Below are positions 35,786 to 43,260 of a stretch of DNA of 64,000 nt, in pieces. The notes beneath the pieces are model-generated. The model worked only from the letters and a program-made list of their open reading frames with translations, was not told the origin of the DNA and searched no databases. The position numbers and the translations under genes are program-made. The stretch covers positions 372,001 through 436,000 of the forward strand of contig NZ_FYDE01000003.1 in the NCBI RefSeq assembly GCF_900186535.1, written 5' to 3'. Within the stretch, counting starts at the first letter, position 1, and each line of letters starts with the position of its first letter. The DNA is from Marasmitruncus massiliensis. GTDB taxonomy: Bacteria; Bacillota; Clostridia; Oscillospirales; Ruminococcaceae.

Positions 35786-37211
35786 AATAACAATAAACTT
35801 GGAACTTGTTCTTAGACCGATCAAAAACAATTTCATCTACAAACCCGCGCAAAATCAGGTTTTTATTTGCGCCTGAAATATCAGGGTTGCGCAGGTCTGC
35901 CACGACGCCGCGGTGCTTTTCAAAAAATTCATTTCGGATTTCATTAGACGTCTTTGCAGGCGCAGAATGGTTGCGCTCCAATTTTGCAATGGCATCTAAA
36001 ATTTTCCGCTTGTTTTCCTTATACTCTTGGAGCGTATCTATACCGTCCTCATAGGCGGCTCGGATGCGCTCCATTTTTGTATGTTCGCGTTGGATCATGG
36101 CATTGATCATAGAATTATCGTTTCCGGGCACAGATACAGATTTGAATGTCAACGGAAAATCCTCGTGTAGGAAGCCGCTCTCAATCAAATCAATAACGCG
36201 CCGATTTGCTGTAGCTTCGGATATATAGTGAGAAACTTTGCACACCCCTTTTGCGTACGAGTGGCATTGCAGACCGGAGCTGGAACGAACGAGCGTACTC
36301 CCGCAATCGCTGCAACGCACAAGGCCCTTTAGCATGAAGTCATCCGGCCAGGCAGACTGGCGGGCAAATTTAGCATACATTTTTTTACGGTCAGCCAAGA
36401 TGTCCTGCGCCTGCTCGAACAATTCAGATGAAATGATCGGTTCATGATGACCTTCAGACAGAATAATATCGGGGCTGCTGTAATTCCTCTCCGTCTTCCC
36501 ATTAGTGCTCCAGCGGATTTTTCCAACATATACGGGATTATGTAGCATATACTCCACCGTGCGGTTTTCCATTGGATAGCCTTTTTTTGTACGGACTCCC
36601 ATAGCGTTCAGTATAACGGCCAGATCACGGCAGCCGGCGCCGGACACAAACTTTTCAAACACCATCTGAACAATCGGGGCTTTTTCTGGATCGGGAACAA
36701 AAGTGCCGCCTTGCGCCAGATAGCCGAAAGCGGGGGAACCAACCACACCACCACGGACCGCCTTTTCAGACATTCCGCGCTTGACCTCCTCTGCCAGGTT
36801 GACAGAATAATATTCGTCCATTGCCTCAATAATAGCTTCCATCAAGACAGAAGTCTTATCATCGCCTACCGGCTCACTAACGGAAACCACATCAATATTA
36901 CACTTTTTCCGTAGCATGGACTTATAAACAACGCTGTCCTCGCGATTGCGGGCAAACCGGCTGAACTTCCAAACCAAAATCACATCAAACGGCTTGGGGG
37001 AAGATTTTGCAATGCCGATCATGCGCTGAAATTCAGGGCGCTTATTCGCGTTCCGGCCGCTGCGCCCTTCATCTTCCATAAATATGTAATCCTGAGAAAG
37101 CACAATGTCATTAGCCTTAGCATATTCTTTTATTTTGTGAAGTTGGCTGTCAGGAGAAAACTCCAGCTGATCATCCGTAGAAACACGGACATAAGCCGCG
37201 CCGATGCGCAA
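35781..37211 (-). CDS. Large serine integrase of the prophage
   Basis: A 476-residue recombinase. The catalytic domain begins MRIGAAYVRVSTDDQ with Ser near residue 11 and has ILVWKFSRFARNRED. The recombinase domain has GSPAFGYLAQ, and a zinc ribbon (CSDCGSTL, then CHSYAKGVC) and a coiled coil (about 375-420) follow. The start is TTG at 37211, eight bases after AAGGGGG; the next ATG would remove the active-site segment. Its 3' end touches the cotJC remnant, the usual place for an integrase beside its att site. Confidence 0.92.
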   Translation of the reverse strand: MRIGAAYVRVSTDDQLEFSPDSQLHKIKEYAKANDIVLSQDYIFMEDEGRSGRNANKRPEFQRMIGIAKSSPKPFDVILVWKFSRFARNREDSVVYKSMLRKKCNIDVVSVSEPVGDDKTSVLMEAIIEAMDEYYSVNLAEEVKRGMSEKAVRGGVVGSPAFGYLAQGGTFVPDPEKAPIVQMVFEKFVSGAGCRDLAVILNAMGVRTKKGYPMENRTVEYMLHNPVYVGKIRWSTNGKTERNYSSPDIILSEGHHEPIISSELFEQAQDILADRKKMYAKFARQSAWPDDFMLKGLVRCSDCGSTLVRSSSGLQCHSYAKGVCKVSHYISEATANRRVIDLIESGFLHEDFPLTFKSVSVPGNDNSMINAMIQREHTKMERIRAAYEDGIDTLQEYKENKRKILDAIAKLERNHSAPAKTSNEIRNEFFEKHRGVVADLRNPDISGANKNLILRGFVDEIVFDRSKNKFQVYCYL

Positions 37212-37253
37212 ATCAAAGACCCCCTTGAACCATATCTTTTTTAACAGTGAATT

Positions 37254-37883
37254 TTATTTATGCTTTATTTTCCTGACGATACGTACAATTAAGCGAACAA
37301 TTGCATAAGTACAAATTAAAATCACTAACCAGGTAACGGATAGCTCACGATCTTCTAATTCAACAGATAAGTTTTCATTACCTTTGTTTAATTCATTGAT
37401 CTTCGAATTAAGATTGGCAATTTTATCAGCAGATTCATCACGTACCGCGCTAGAGCCTTTATCATAGCCTTGCCGATAAAGATTCTCACCGAATTCAGTT
37501 AATTCGTCATAGGTCATGTCAACCTTGTCGGAGCCATCTGGGAGAATAAGCGAAGGGCCTGAACTTGACTCATTAGGTACTGATTCGTCAGCATCCAGAA
37601 GGGGAGCCAGTGCAGGAATCGAACTTGATTCGGACGATGGAGAAGTATCCGCGCTTTTTATGGAACTTGGGACTGAATTGGATATGGATTCATAAGGACA
37701 AATTCCATTCGGGTGCAAGTGAGCCGGGTAGCCATGATGATAGTGATAGGGGCCAAGCCCGCTCACATTATTATTATCCCTGTGCCCGCCATTTGCGTCG
37801 GTGCGTCCGCTGTGCGCAAACACAGGAAGAGCCAATAAAAACAAACAAACGATCACTAATACAAACCAACTCCGCTTCTTCAT
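37254..37883 (-). CDS. Secreted/membrane YHYH-domain protein in the lysogeny module
   Basis: A 209-residue protein with a signal peptide (residues 1-24, ending PVFAHS), then the DANGGHRDNNNVSG and YHYHHGYPAHLH metal-binding-like motifs of the YHYH domain, a Ser/Pro-rich spacer, a coiled-coil stretch (about 150-180) and a C-terminal transmembrane helix (WLVILICTYAIVRLIV). It has a ggaggggacgg ribosome site. Its place between integrase and repressor suggests a lysogenic-conversion gene expressed in the lysogen. The function of the domain is not known to me. Confidence 0.8.
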   Translation of the reverse strand: MKKRSWFVLVIVCLFLLALPVFAHSGRTDANGGHRDNNNVSGLGPYHYHHGYPAHLHPNGICPYESISNSVPSSIKSADTSPSSESSSIPALAPLLDADESVPNESSSGPSLILPDGSDKVDMTYDELTEFGENLYRQGYDKGSSAVRDESADKIANLNSKINELNKGNENLSVELEDRELSVTWLVILICTYAIVRLIVRIVRKIKHK

Positions 37884-37922
37884 TCCGTCCCCTCCACGAT
37901 GCAAAACAGGCATAAGAGGCCC

Positions 37923-38300
37923 TTATTTTTTAGTAGCATACTTCTCCAAATCCAAATCAAAAAAGAACGGGACGATAAAAGCCATGGACAACAGCCAGAA
38001 AAAAGCCATAACGGGATCAGCCTTAATAAACAATCCGGAGACATATACGGTTCCGCTCAACAACAAAAAGGCGATACCGGTCTCCACGAGACCAATTACC
38101 CCCAATAACTTAGGATTAAAACGCCCCTTCCATCCGTGAGCCAATAAGGCGGGGAAAAGATAATATTTTTTTATGGGATATAAAATCGGATTTGATTTTT
38201 TGAATATAGAAATAGCCGTTAGCACAAAAACAATTGGAAGCCCAACTACAATATAAGTAGGAAGAAATGCAAAAAGTAATATAAGGAAAAACCATTCCAT
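37923..38300 (-). CDS. Membrane protein of unknown function in the lysogeny module
   Basis: A 125-residue protein with about four hydrophobic segments (for example FFLILLFAFLPTYIVVGLP and AFFWLLSMAFIVPFFF) and a short charged C-terminus. GGGAGAGAA precedes its start. It lies between the YHYH gene and the repressor and may be co-transcribed with the YHYH gene. Membrane proteins in this place can exclude other phages, but nothing in the sequence proves that. Confidence 0.75.
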   Translation of the reverse strand: MEWFFLILLFAFLPTYIVVGLPIVFVLTAISIFKKSNPILYPIKKYYLFPALLAHGWKGRFNPKLLGVIGLVETGIAFLLLSGTVYVSGLFIKADPVMAFFWLLSMAFIVPFFFDLDLEKYATKK

Positions 38301-38326
38301 AAATATTCTCTCCCATCTTTCATATT

Positions 38327-38366
38327 AAAAAGGTGATGCCGTTGGTTTCAGCGGCATCACCTTTTT
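38327..38366. terminator. Bidirectional terminator between repressor and lysogeny membrane genes
   Basis: AAAAAGGTGATGCCG pairs with CGGCATCACCTTTTT around a ten-base loop. It should stop transcription coming from the repressor gene. Confidence 0.88.
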
Positions 38367-38474
38367 GTTTATGTCGTGATGTCCGTCCAAGATGTCAGAA
38401 ACTACAAAACCAAAGATGTCAGGTGTAATAAGTCACGAAGATGAAAACGACGCCATCATAGCGGGTAATAGGCA

Positions 38475-38888
38475 TCACAGTTTTTGTTTTGTAGCCTTGG
38501 CTGGGTTTACAGCGTTTTCGGGATTCATAGTATGTATGATATCATCCGCCAAAGCGGAGGAATCAAGCGAGGGAGTTTCGATCTCAAGCAGCTTATCAAT
38601 GGCATATTGCACTGCAGGATGATTGCGATAAGCGAGTATTACTTTTTCTTCATGAGCGCTTAACGAATGCACGGAAGGGATTTTTTTAAACCCAAACGCC
38701 TCGTCCACCGAAACCCCATAGATATCGCACAGAGCAAACAAAGTATCTGCATCTGGCTGAGATTGACCGGTTTCCCAGGACGCTAAAGTTTGTTGCTTAC
38801 GGCCAACTTTCTCAGCGGCTTGTTTTTGAGTATACCCGGCCTTAATTCGAATCTCTTTCAATATTTTTGCAATTTCATCTTTTGTCAT
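38475..38888 (-). CDS. Phage repressor, HTH XRE family
   Basis: A 137-residue protein with an N-terminal Cro/C1 helix-turn-helix (IRIKAGYTQKQAAEKVG, recognition helix near QQTLASWETGQ) and a C-terminal part rich in short helices (SAHEEKVILAYRNHPAVQ). It lacks the Ala-Gly cleavage site and Ser-Lys peptidase motif of LexA-like repressors, so induction probably does not use RecA-driven self-cleavage. The ATG at 38888 has a ggagggttt site. It faces a Cro-like gene across a shared operator region. Confidence 0.88.
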   Translation of the reverse strand: MTKDEIAKILKEIRIKAGYTQKQAAEKVGRKQQTLASWETGQSQPDADTLFALCDIYGVSVDEAFGFKKIPSVHSLSAHEEKVILAYRNHPAVQYAIDKLLEIETPSLDSSALADDIIHTMNPENAVNPAKATKQKL

Positions 38889-38909
38889 AAGTAAACCCTC
38901 CATGGGTAG

Positions 38910-38931
38910 ATTATACCATTTGAATTTCAAA
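38910..38931 (-). promoter_or_regulatory. Promoter core of the repressor gene
   Basis: On the minus strand TATAAT (38915-38910) lies 16 bp after a TTGATT hexamer (38937-38932), about 20 bp before the start region. Confidence 0.6.
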
Positions 38932-38944
38932 AATCAATACAAAA

Positions 38945-39021
38945 ACTGAAAAATTCGGTAAAAATGTTATTGACAACCGAAATTTTCAGTAGTATCATAT
39001 AGTTGTACCGAAGAATTCAGT
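38945..39021. promoter_or_regulatory. Three phage operators, O1-O3
   Basis: Three 15-bp imperfect palindromes of the form ACCGAA-N3-TTCAGT: ACTGAAAAATTCGGT at 38945-38959 (inverted orientation), ACCGAAATTTTCAGT at 38976-38990, and ACCGAAGAATTCAGT at 39007-39021. The middle one fills the spacer of the rightward promoter and the third lies just after its start point, so bound repressor would block early transcription. Confidence 0.85.
38970..38998 (+). promoter_or_regulatory. Rightward early promoter
   Basis: Consensus TTGACA (38970-38975), 17-bp spacer holding operator O2, and TATCAT (38993-38998), 38 bp upstream of the Cro-like gene. Confidence 0.8.
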
Positions 39022-39035
39022 AAGGAGGAATAAAA

Positions 39036-39266
39036 ATGAAAGACATTCGTGATAATCTGAAAACCGCCATCGAAAGAAGCGGCATGAAACAAATCGCAGT
39101 AGCAGAACGTGCCAATCTTAGTCCTGCGAAACTATCAGGAATTTTAAATAAGAAGCGCAAATTGGAAGCTGGAGAAATGTTTAGCATCTGCGAGGTAATT
39201 AACATTTCACCCGAGAGATTGAAACTCTTTTCCACCGACCAGGACCAAACCGACAAGGCCAGCTGA
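39036..39266 (+). CDS. Cro-like HTH protein
   Basis: A 76-residue small DNA-binding protein with the HTH unit MKQIAVAERANLSPAKLSGILN. It is transcribed divergently from the repressor and has a strong taaggagga ribosome site that touches operator O3. By place and size it is the Cro-type second regulator of the lysis-lysogeny switch. Confidence 0.85.
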   Translation: MKDIRDNLKTAIERSGMKQIAVAERANLSPAKLSGILNKKRKLEAGEMFSICEVINISPERLKLFSTDQDQTDKAS

Positions 39267-39363
39267 CCGCACTTTTCCGAAAAATCGGAAAATCAACTAT
39301 GCTCTTGCTGTATTTGTGATAGGACAATCTACCGGAATCATACAGAGAATTGAGGTGATCAAT

Positions 39364-39549
39364 ATGCCGAGATTTCCACCGCCATGTGACGAATTGTTGA
39401 TAACCATTAATGGCGAGACTGTTCCCGTACAATCGCTCCCACCGGAAGAGTGGGCAGCCTACAAAAAGAAAATGATGGAAAATGTCGGCAGGATCATGTC
39501 GGCAGAACTGGCAAGGGAAGCCATGATGAGCAGGGAAAGGGATGTATAA
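39364..39549 (+). CDS. Small early phage protein
   Basis: A 61-residue protein, MPRFPPPCDELLITINGE at the start and a helical C-terminal half (MMENVGRIMSAELAREAMM). The ATG follows attgaggtga. I do not recognise the family. It is the second gene of the early operon and is followed one base later by another small gene. Confidence 0.65.
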   Translation: MPRFPPPCDELLITINGETVPVQSLPPEEWAAYKKKMMENVGRIMSAELAREAMMSRERDV

Positions 39550-39550
39550 A

Positions 39551-39706
39551 ATGATCTGCCTCAGACTTGTAAAAATCATCTACGGCGACGGTAGCGCTGA
39601 AAGTTATCTTTCACCAGCGACCTACAATGAAGTGCTGGAGCAGGCGAGGGAAGTAGCGCGGGCGCGCGGGACTTTTGTACGTGGCTTTACATTCAGATTA
39701 TCGTAA
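39551..39706 (+). CDS. Small early phage protein
   Basis: A 51-residue protein starting MICLRLVKIIYGDGSAESYL with a helix ATYNEVLEQAREVARARG. The start is one base after the stop of the preceding gene, which suggests coupled translation. No known family is recognised; the coding call rests on spacing and tight packing. Confidence 0.55.
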   Translation: MICLRLVKIIYGDGSAESYLSPATYNEVLEQAREVARARGTFVRGFTFRLS

Positions 39707-39720
39707 CTCAGGAGGACGTC

Positions 39721-40002
39721 ATGAAAAGTATTTTACAGGACGACAAAGAGTGCTTTGCTACACAATCAACCAGCAATCTGCATAAGCATCACATCTTCTT
39801 CGGAAACGGATACCGTAAAATATCCGAGAACAACGGGTTTTGGGTTTGGCTTCGGCAAGACTGGCACAACGGCGAGGATTACGGAGTACATTCCAATAGG
39901 CAATTTGATCTTAAACTGAAACGCCAATGCCAGGCCAAATTCGAAGAAACCCATTCCCACGAAGAGTTTATGCGCCTGATCGGGAGGAATTACCTGCCAT
40001 GA
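39721..40002 (+). CDS. Phage protein with an HNH-like His pattern
   Basis: A 93-residue protein. LHKHHIFFGNGYRKISENNGFWVWLRQDWHN, written here in parts as LHKHHIFFG and WVWLRQDWHN, and the later GVHSN resemble a small HNH-type nuclease fold, with His residues in suitable places. The family is common in early regions of Firmicutes phages. The start follows aggaggacgtc. Its stop overlaps the next start in ATGA. Confidence 0.72.
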   Translation: MKSILQDDKECFATQSTSNLHKHHIFFGNGYRKISENNGFWVWLRQDWHNGEDYGVHSNRQFDLKLKRQCQAKFEETHSHEEFMRLIGRNYLP

Positions 40003-40280
40003 ACGACGAACTTTGCCCGCGCTGCGGAGAACATCCAATTGCGGAGGGCAACACGCTTTGTACATCCTGCCGGCGCGAGATCGGCCCGGACGGTTTCATT
40101 CCACACTATAACACTGCCTGCCCGGTATGCGGCGCCGAACTGCAATTTGCAGTCAACTGCAAAAAGCACCGCGCCCTGGTCTGCCTGTCGCACTGCTACA
40201 CCTGCGCCTACATAGACGAGCAGACCAGCATAACCCGATGCGACTTCCTCCGTAAAAAAGTGCACGAAAAAACGGTTTAA
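39999..40280 (+). CDS. Zinc-ribbon phage protein
   Basis: A 93-residue cysteine-rich protein with pairs CPRCG, CTSCRREI, CPVCG and later CLSHCYTC, enough for two zinc sites. The start overlaps the preceding stop. No enzyme domain is seen; a nucleic-acid-binding or scaffold role is likely. A 390-bp non-coding stretch follows it. Confidence 0.75.
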   Translation: MNDELCPRCGEHPIAEGNTLCTSCRREIGPDGFIPHYNTACPVCGAELQFAVNCKKHRALVCLSHCYTCAYIDEQTSITRCDFLRKKVHEKTV

Positions 40281-40670
40281 CCCCTGCCGACCAAAGCCGG
40301 GTTAAACCGTTTGCAATATCTAAGTACGGACAAGCCGTCCCTATACCAATATAGTACCACAATATCATGTGTATTGTCAAGCGGACAAGCACTTTTAACG
40401 CTAAATATAGAGTGGACAAGCAGGGCAAACCAATGCCTTTGAGTCCCTCGTAATGGGTATTAACTTTGTGCCCATCGTTTTACACTAAGCCAGAATAAGG
40501 AGGTCATAACACATTTTCTTTTTAATTGACTGAACCCATGTGGGTGCGGGGGTGAATGGTCAGGCGGTTGGAAAGTTGGAAACCTTGTTTTCAATCTTTT
40601 CAATCACCTGGACAGAGGGGGACAGTCCCCCTTCATCAGGACAACAAAGACGGAAAGGGGGAGCAGCTGC
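40281..40670 (+). other. Non-coding region upstream of rep: candidate replication origin
   Basis: No convincing gene. It contains three copies of GGACAAGC (40328-40335, 40383-40390, 40414-40421), a fourth partial GTCAAGC at about 40376, an A/T-rich stretch between them, an ATGGG/CCCAT hairpin (40453-40475) and a GGGGG-ACAGT-CCCCC inverted repeat (40617-40631) just before the rep start. Repeats and hairpins next to a Rep gene are what an origin would show. Confidence 0.45.
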
Positions 40671-41513
40671 TTGCCTGGAACCGGGAATATCAGAGAAAAA
40701 TGGGTTCACTGCGGAAACGGGTACAACGAGTTTTACATATATGCCAAGTCAGACACGGACCCGCCGACCAAACGTAACAAACACTACCGCGAATCGCGGC
40801 CGGCACAGCAGAACCTGAACGACAAATACGCCCGCCGGTACTTCATCCGGCTGGTATACGGGAACTTTTACTGGAAGGATTACCACATCAGTGCAACCTA
40901 TGACGAAGAGAATCTACCTAAGACGTGGGAACAGGCCGTGCGGGACGGAGCTAACTATATAAAACGCATTGCCCGACGGTGCAAAAAGTTGGGGCTCCCG
41001 CCGCCGAAGTGCCTCGGCATCATCGAGTGTTACGACAAAATCGGAAAACCCTGCCGCGTCCACCATCATATCCTCGTATCCTGCGGATTGACCCGGGAAG
41101 AACTGGAAAGCCTCTGGCACAAGAAGGGCATGAAAAAAGGTGAGACCATCGGGTTTGTCAATGCGGATCGTATCCGCAACAGCAAGGACAGCATCGAGCG
41201 TCTGGCCCGGTATATCAGCAAATATCCCGACAAGGCCGACGATATAGAGGATGCCCAGGAGCTGGACGAGCTCCACCGTCGTCCGCGCGGCCGGCGCCGC
41301 TGGTATTCCTCCGGGGACCTAATACGGCCGTTTGAAACCTACGCGGACACCAAGTACAAGCCGCGGGAGTTCGGAAAGATGCTGGACCGGTACCGTGACC
41401 GGGATTTCTGGGAGGAAACTTACCCAGGGTATCAATATATCGGGTGCACCCGGGAGCACAGCGATCTGTCCGGATGGTGCATCTGCCTGAAAATGCAGAA
41501 AATGACATGTTGA
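40671..41513 (+). CDS. HUH-type replication (Rep) protein, phage ORF2/G2P-like
   Basis: A 280-residue protein with the metal-binding HUH-type motif in RVHHHILVS near residue 130 and a candidate catalytic Tyr in RLARYISKYPDK near residue 183. Such Rep proteins nick one strand and start rolling-circle replication. The start is a TTG with aaaggggg upstream; the in-frame region before it looks non-coding. The repeats upstream may be its origin. A partial copy of its N-terminal region follows at 41535. Confidence 0.8.
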   Translation: MPGTGNIREKWVHCGNGYNEFYIYAKSDTDPPTKRNKHYRESRPAQQNLNDKYARRYFIRLVYGNFYWKDYHISATYDEENLPKTWEQAVRDGANYIKRIARRCKKLGLPPPKCLGIIECYDKIGKPCRVHHHILVSCGLTREELESLWHKKGMKKGETIGFVNADRIRNSKDSIERLARYISKYPDKADDIEDAQELDELHRRPRGRRRWYSSGDLIRPFETYADTKYKPREFGKMLDRYRDRDFWEETYPGYQYIGCTREHSDLSGWCICLKMQKMTC

Positions 41514-41534
41514 CAACAAAGGAGCGCTGAAAAA

Positions 41535-41723
41535 ATGGACAAATTTTATCACATTACCGCCGCATACGATAAGGATTGCACACCTCAATCACTAGAAGCC
41601 GCAACTAAGGATATGCGTGATTTTTTCCGCCGAATCAAAAAAAGATGCAAGCAGCAAGGGACGGAACGTCCTGAATACCTTCTGCTCCAGAAAGTGCTAT
41701 GCCGCAAAGCGCTATCTGGATAA
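41535..41723 (+). pseudogene. Partial duplicate of the Rep N-terminal region
   Basis: A 62-codon frame whose first 50 residues align with the Rep protein: KFYHITAAYDKDCTPQSLEA parallels DYHISATYDEENLPKTWEQA, and FFRRIKKRCKQQG parallels YIKRIARRCKKLG. Similarity ends near RPEYL, before the HUH motif, and the frame then stops. It has its own aaaggag site. It overlaps the next gene in another frame, so it is probably a recombination remnant. Confidence 0.65.
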
Positions 41724-42018
41724 TAACCCGGAGGTAACCAAGACCTGCGCCGTCTGCGGAAAACCGTTCCAGACGCGCATCAAAAACGATGTTTATTGTT
41801 CCGACGAATGCAAGGATAAGGCTTCCCAGCGGGAAAACGTCCTCAACCGGGACTATACGGAACTGACCCCCTACCTCTGCCAGAAGTGGCGTCGGGAAGG
41901 TATGAGCATCAAAAAAATTGCGGCCTTGGTATCCAGGTCACCGGAAAATGTGCGCAAGGCTCTGAAAATCAGGCTCTCTCGGGAAGATTACGCAACGATG
42001 GAAGAATATGCAAGATAA
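41617..42018 (+). CDS. Zinc-finger/HTH phage protein, start uncertain
   Basis: The frame from about 41680 encodes a treble-clef-like CSRKCY, then CAVCGKPFQTR and YCSDECK, followed by a helix-turn-helix-like CQKWRREGMSIKKIAALVSRSPENVRKAL. GTG 41617 is the first possible start; codons before about 41680 lie inside the Rep-like remnant in a different frame, so the true N-terminus may have been lost in the fusion. Probably a DNA-binding regulatory protein. Confidence 0.65.
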   Translation: MIFSAESKKDASSKGRNVLNTFCSRKCYAAKRYLDNNPEVTKTCAVCGKPFQTRIKNDVYCSDECKDKASQRENVLNRDYTELTPYLCQKWRREGMSIKKIAALVSRSPENVRKALKIRLSREDYATMEEYAR

Positions 42019-42030
42019 GGAAGGCTTCAA

Positions 42031-43129
42031 ATGGGACAGAACTGCATAGAGCGGATGGAAACCAACCACACAAAATACAAAATCGCCATGTTCCGGGTAA
42101 AGCAGCAACAGCCTTATGAGTTTAAAAAGGCTTATGCAGAAATACGCGCATGGGAGTTTTACAAAAAGATCATAGGCGCCGGCCATAATGTCCATGTCTC
42201 CGTGGGGGGGGTTGGACAGCATCACGCTTTTACTGTTTCTTCGGTCAATCGGAATAGATATGCCGGCAGTCTCGGTTTCCACGCTGGAGGATAAAAGCAT
42301 CCAGAAGATACATAAGCAGCTCGGAGTCACGGCGCTTAAACCCGAAAAAAGCAAATTAGAGGTTATTCGGGAATACGGGTTTCCGGTACTGTCAAAAGAA
42401 ATCGCAGGCAAGATAGATCTCTTGCAACGCCCTTCCGAAAAGAACGCGACGGTGCGTCATGCTATCATCACCGGCGAAACTGGAGAATACGGCGGAAATC
42501 GGCAGGATACCCGCATGAAACTGTCTCAATGTTGGATGGAACTGTTCGCCGGATATGAAAATGCCAACGAGGGCGTGAACTACAAAATCGCTCCGTTCAA
42601 GGTGTCCGACAAATGCTGTTACTGGCTTAAAGAACTGCCGTGCGACAAATATGCTAGGGAAAACGACAGTTTCCCATATCTTGGCCTGATGGCCAGCGAA
42701 GGCGGCCGCCGCCAGAAGTCGCTTATGATGCACGGATGCAACTACTACGGAGTGAGTACGACCAGATCAGCTCCATTTGCCATCTTTGATCGACAGGACG
42801 TTTTGCGGCTTGCACTTGATCTGCATGTCCCAGTACCGGAAATCTACGGAACAATAGAGCGTGACGATAGCGGGAAACTCTACACAACTCGCGCGCAAAG
42901 AACCGGTTGCAGCATGTGCGGGTTTGGAATCCACATGGAAAAGCGTCCGCACCGGTTTGACCGTCTGCGTGAAGATAACCCAAAGGAATGGGAATTTTGG
43001 ATGTACCGTTGCGCAACAGATCCGAATACAGGAGAAAAATTTGGATGGGGCCGCGTACTGGATTATATCGGCGTCGGGTGGGAGGACATCTACACCGACT
43101 GGGCCAAGCAGCAGACAACATTATGGTGA
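42031..43129 (+). CDS. PAPS reductase-family phage protein, interrupted at a G8 tract
   Basis: The N-terminal part up to NVHVSVGG is read from ATG 42031; the remainder, from LDSITLLLFLRSIGIDMPAV to the end (QQTTLW), is in the next frame. The join falls exactly in a G8 run (42204-42211); with G7 the P-loop-like SVGGLDS motif of the adenine-nucleotide alpha hydrolase/PAPS reductase fold becomes continuous and the protein has 366 codons. A C-terminal CSMCGFG cysteine pair is also present. Phage members are often near DNA-modification genes; their reaction is not established. Confidence 0.8.
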
Positions 43130-43143
43130 AAAAGGAGAACCGC

Positions 43144-43260
43144 ATGAGCATCAAAAGCTATGGCACCAGTCAGAACTACTGGAAAGCCATGATACGGCAG
43201 CTGGACAGCCAGAAAGACCGCAGCAAATCAAAGCCCCGAAAGAAGAGGAAACGCAAATGA
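43144..43260 (+). CDS. Very small basic phage protein
   Basis: A 38-residue protein, MSIKSYGTSQNYWKAMIRQL followed by an Arg/Lys-rich tail ending KKRKRK. The start has aaaaaggaga five bases away, and the stop overlaps the helicase start in ATGA. A nucleic-acid-binding role is plausible from the charge alone. Confidence 0.6.
   Translation: MSIKSYGTSQNYWKAMIRQLDSQKDRSKSKPRKKRKRK

Noticed and set aside
40281-40540. Coding gene in the gap before rep
   Set aside because: Only short frames without ribosome sites; repeats and hairpins fit a non-coding region better.
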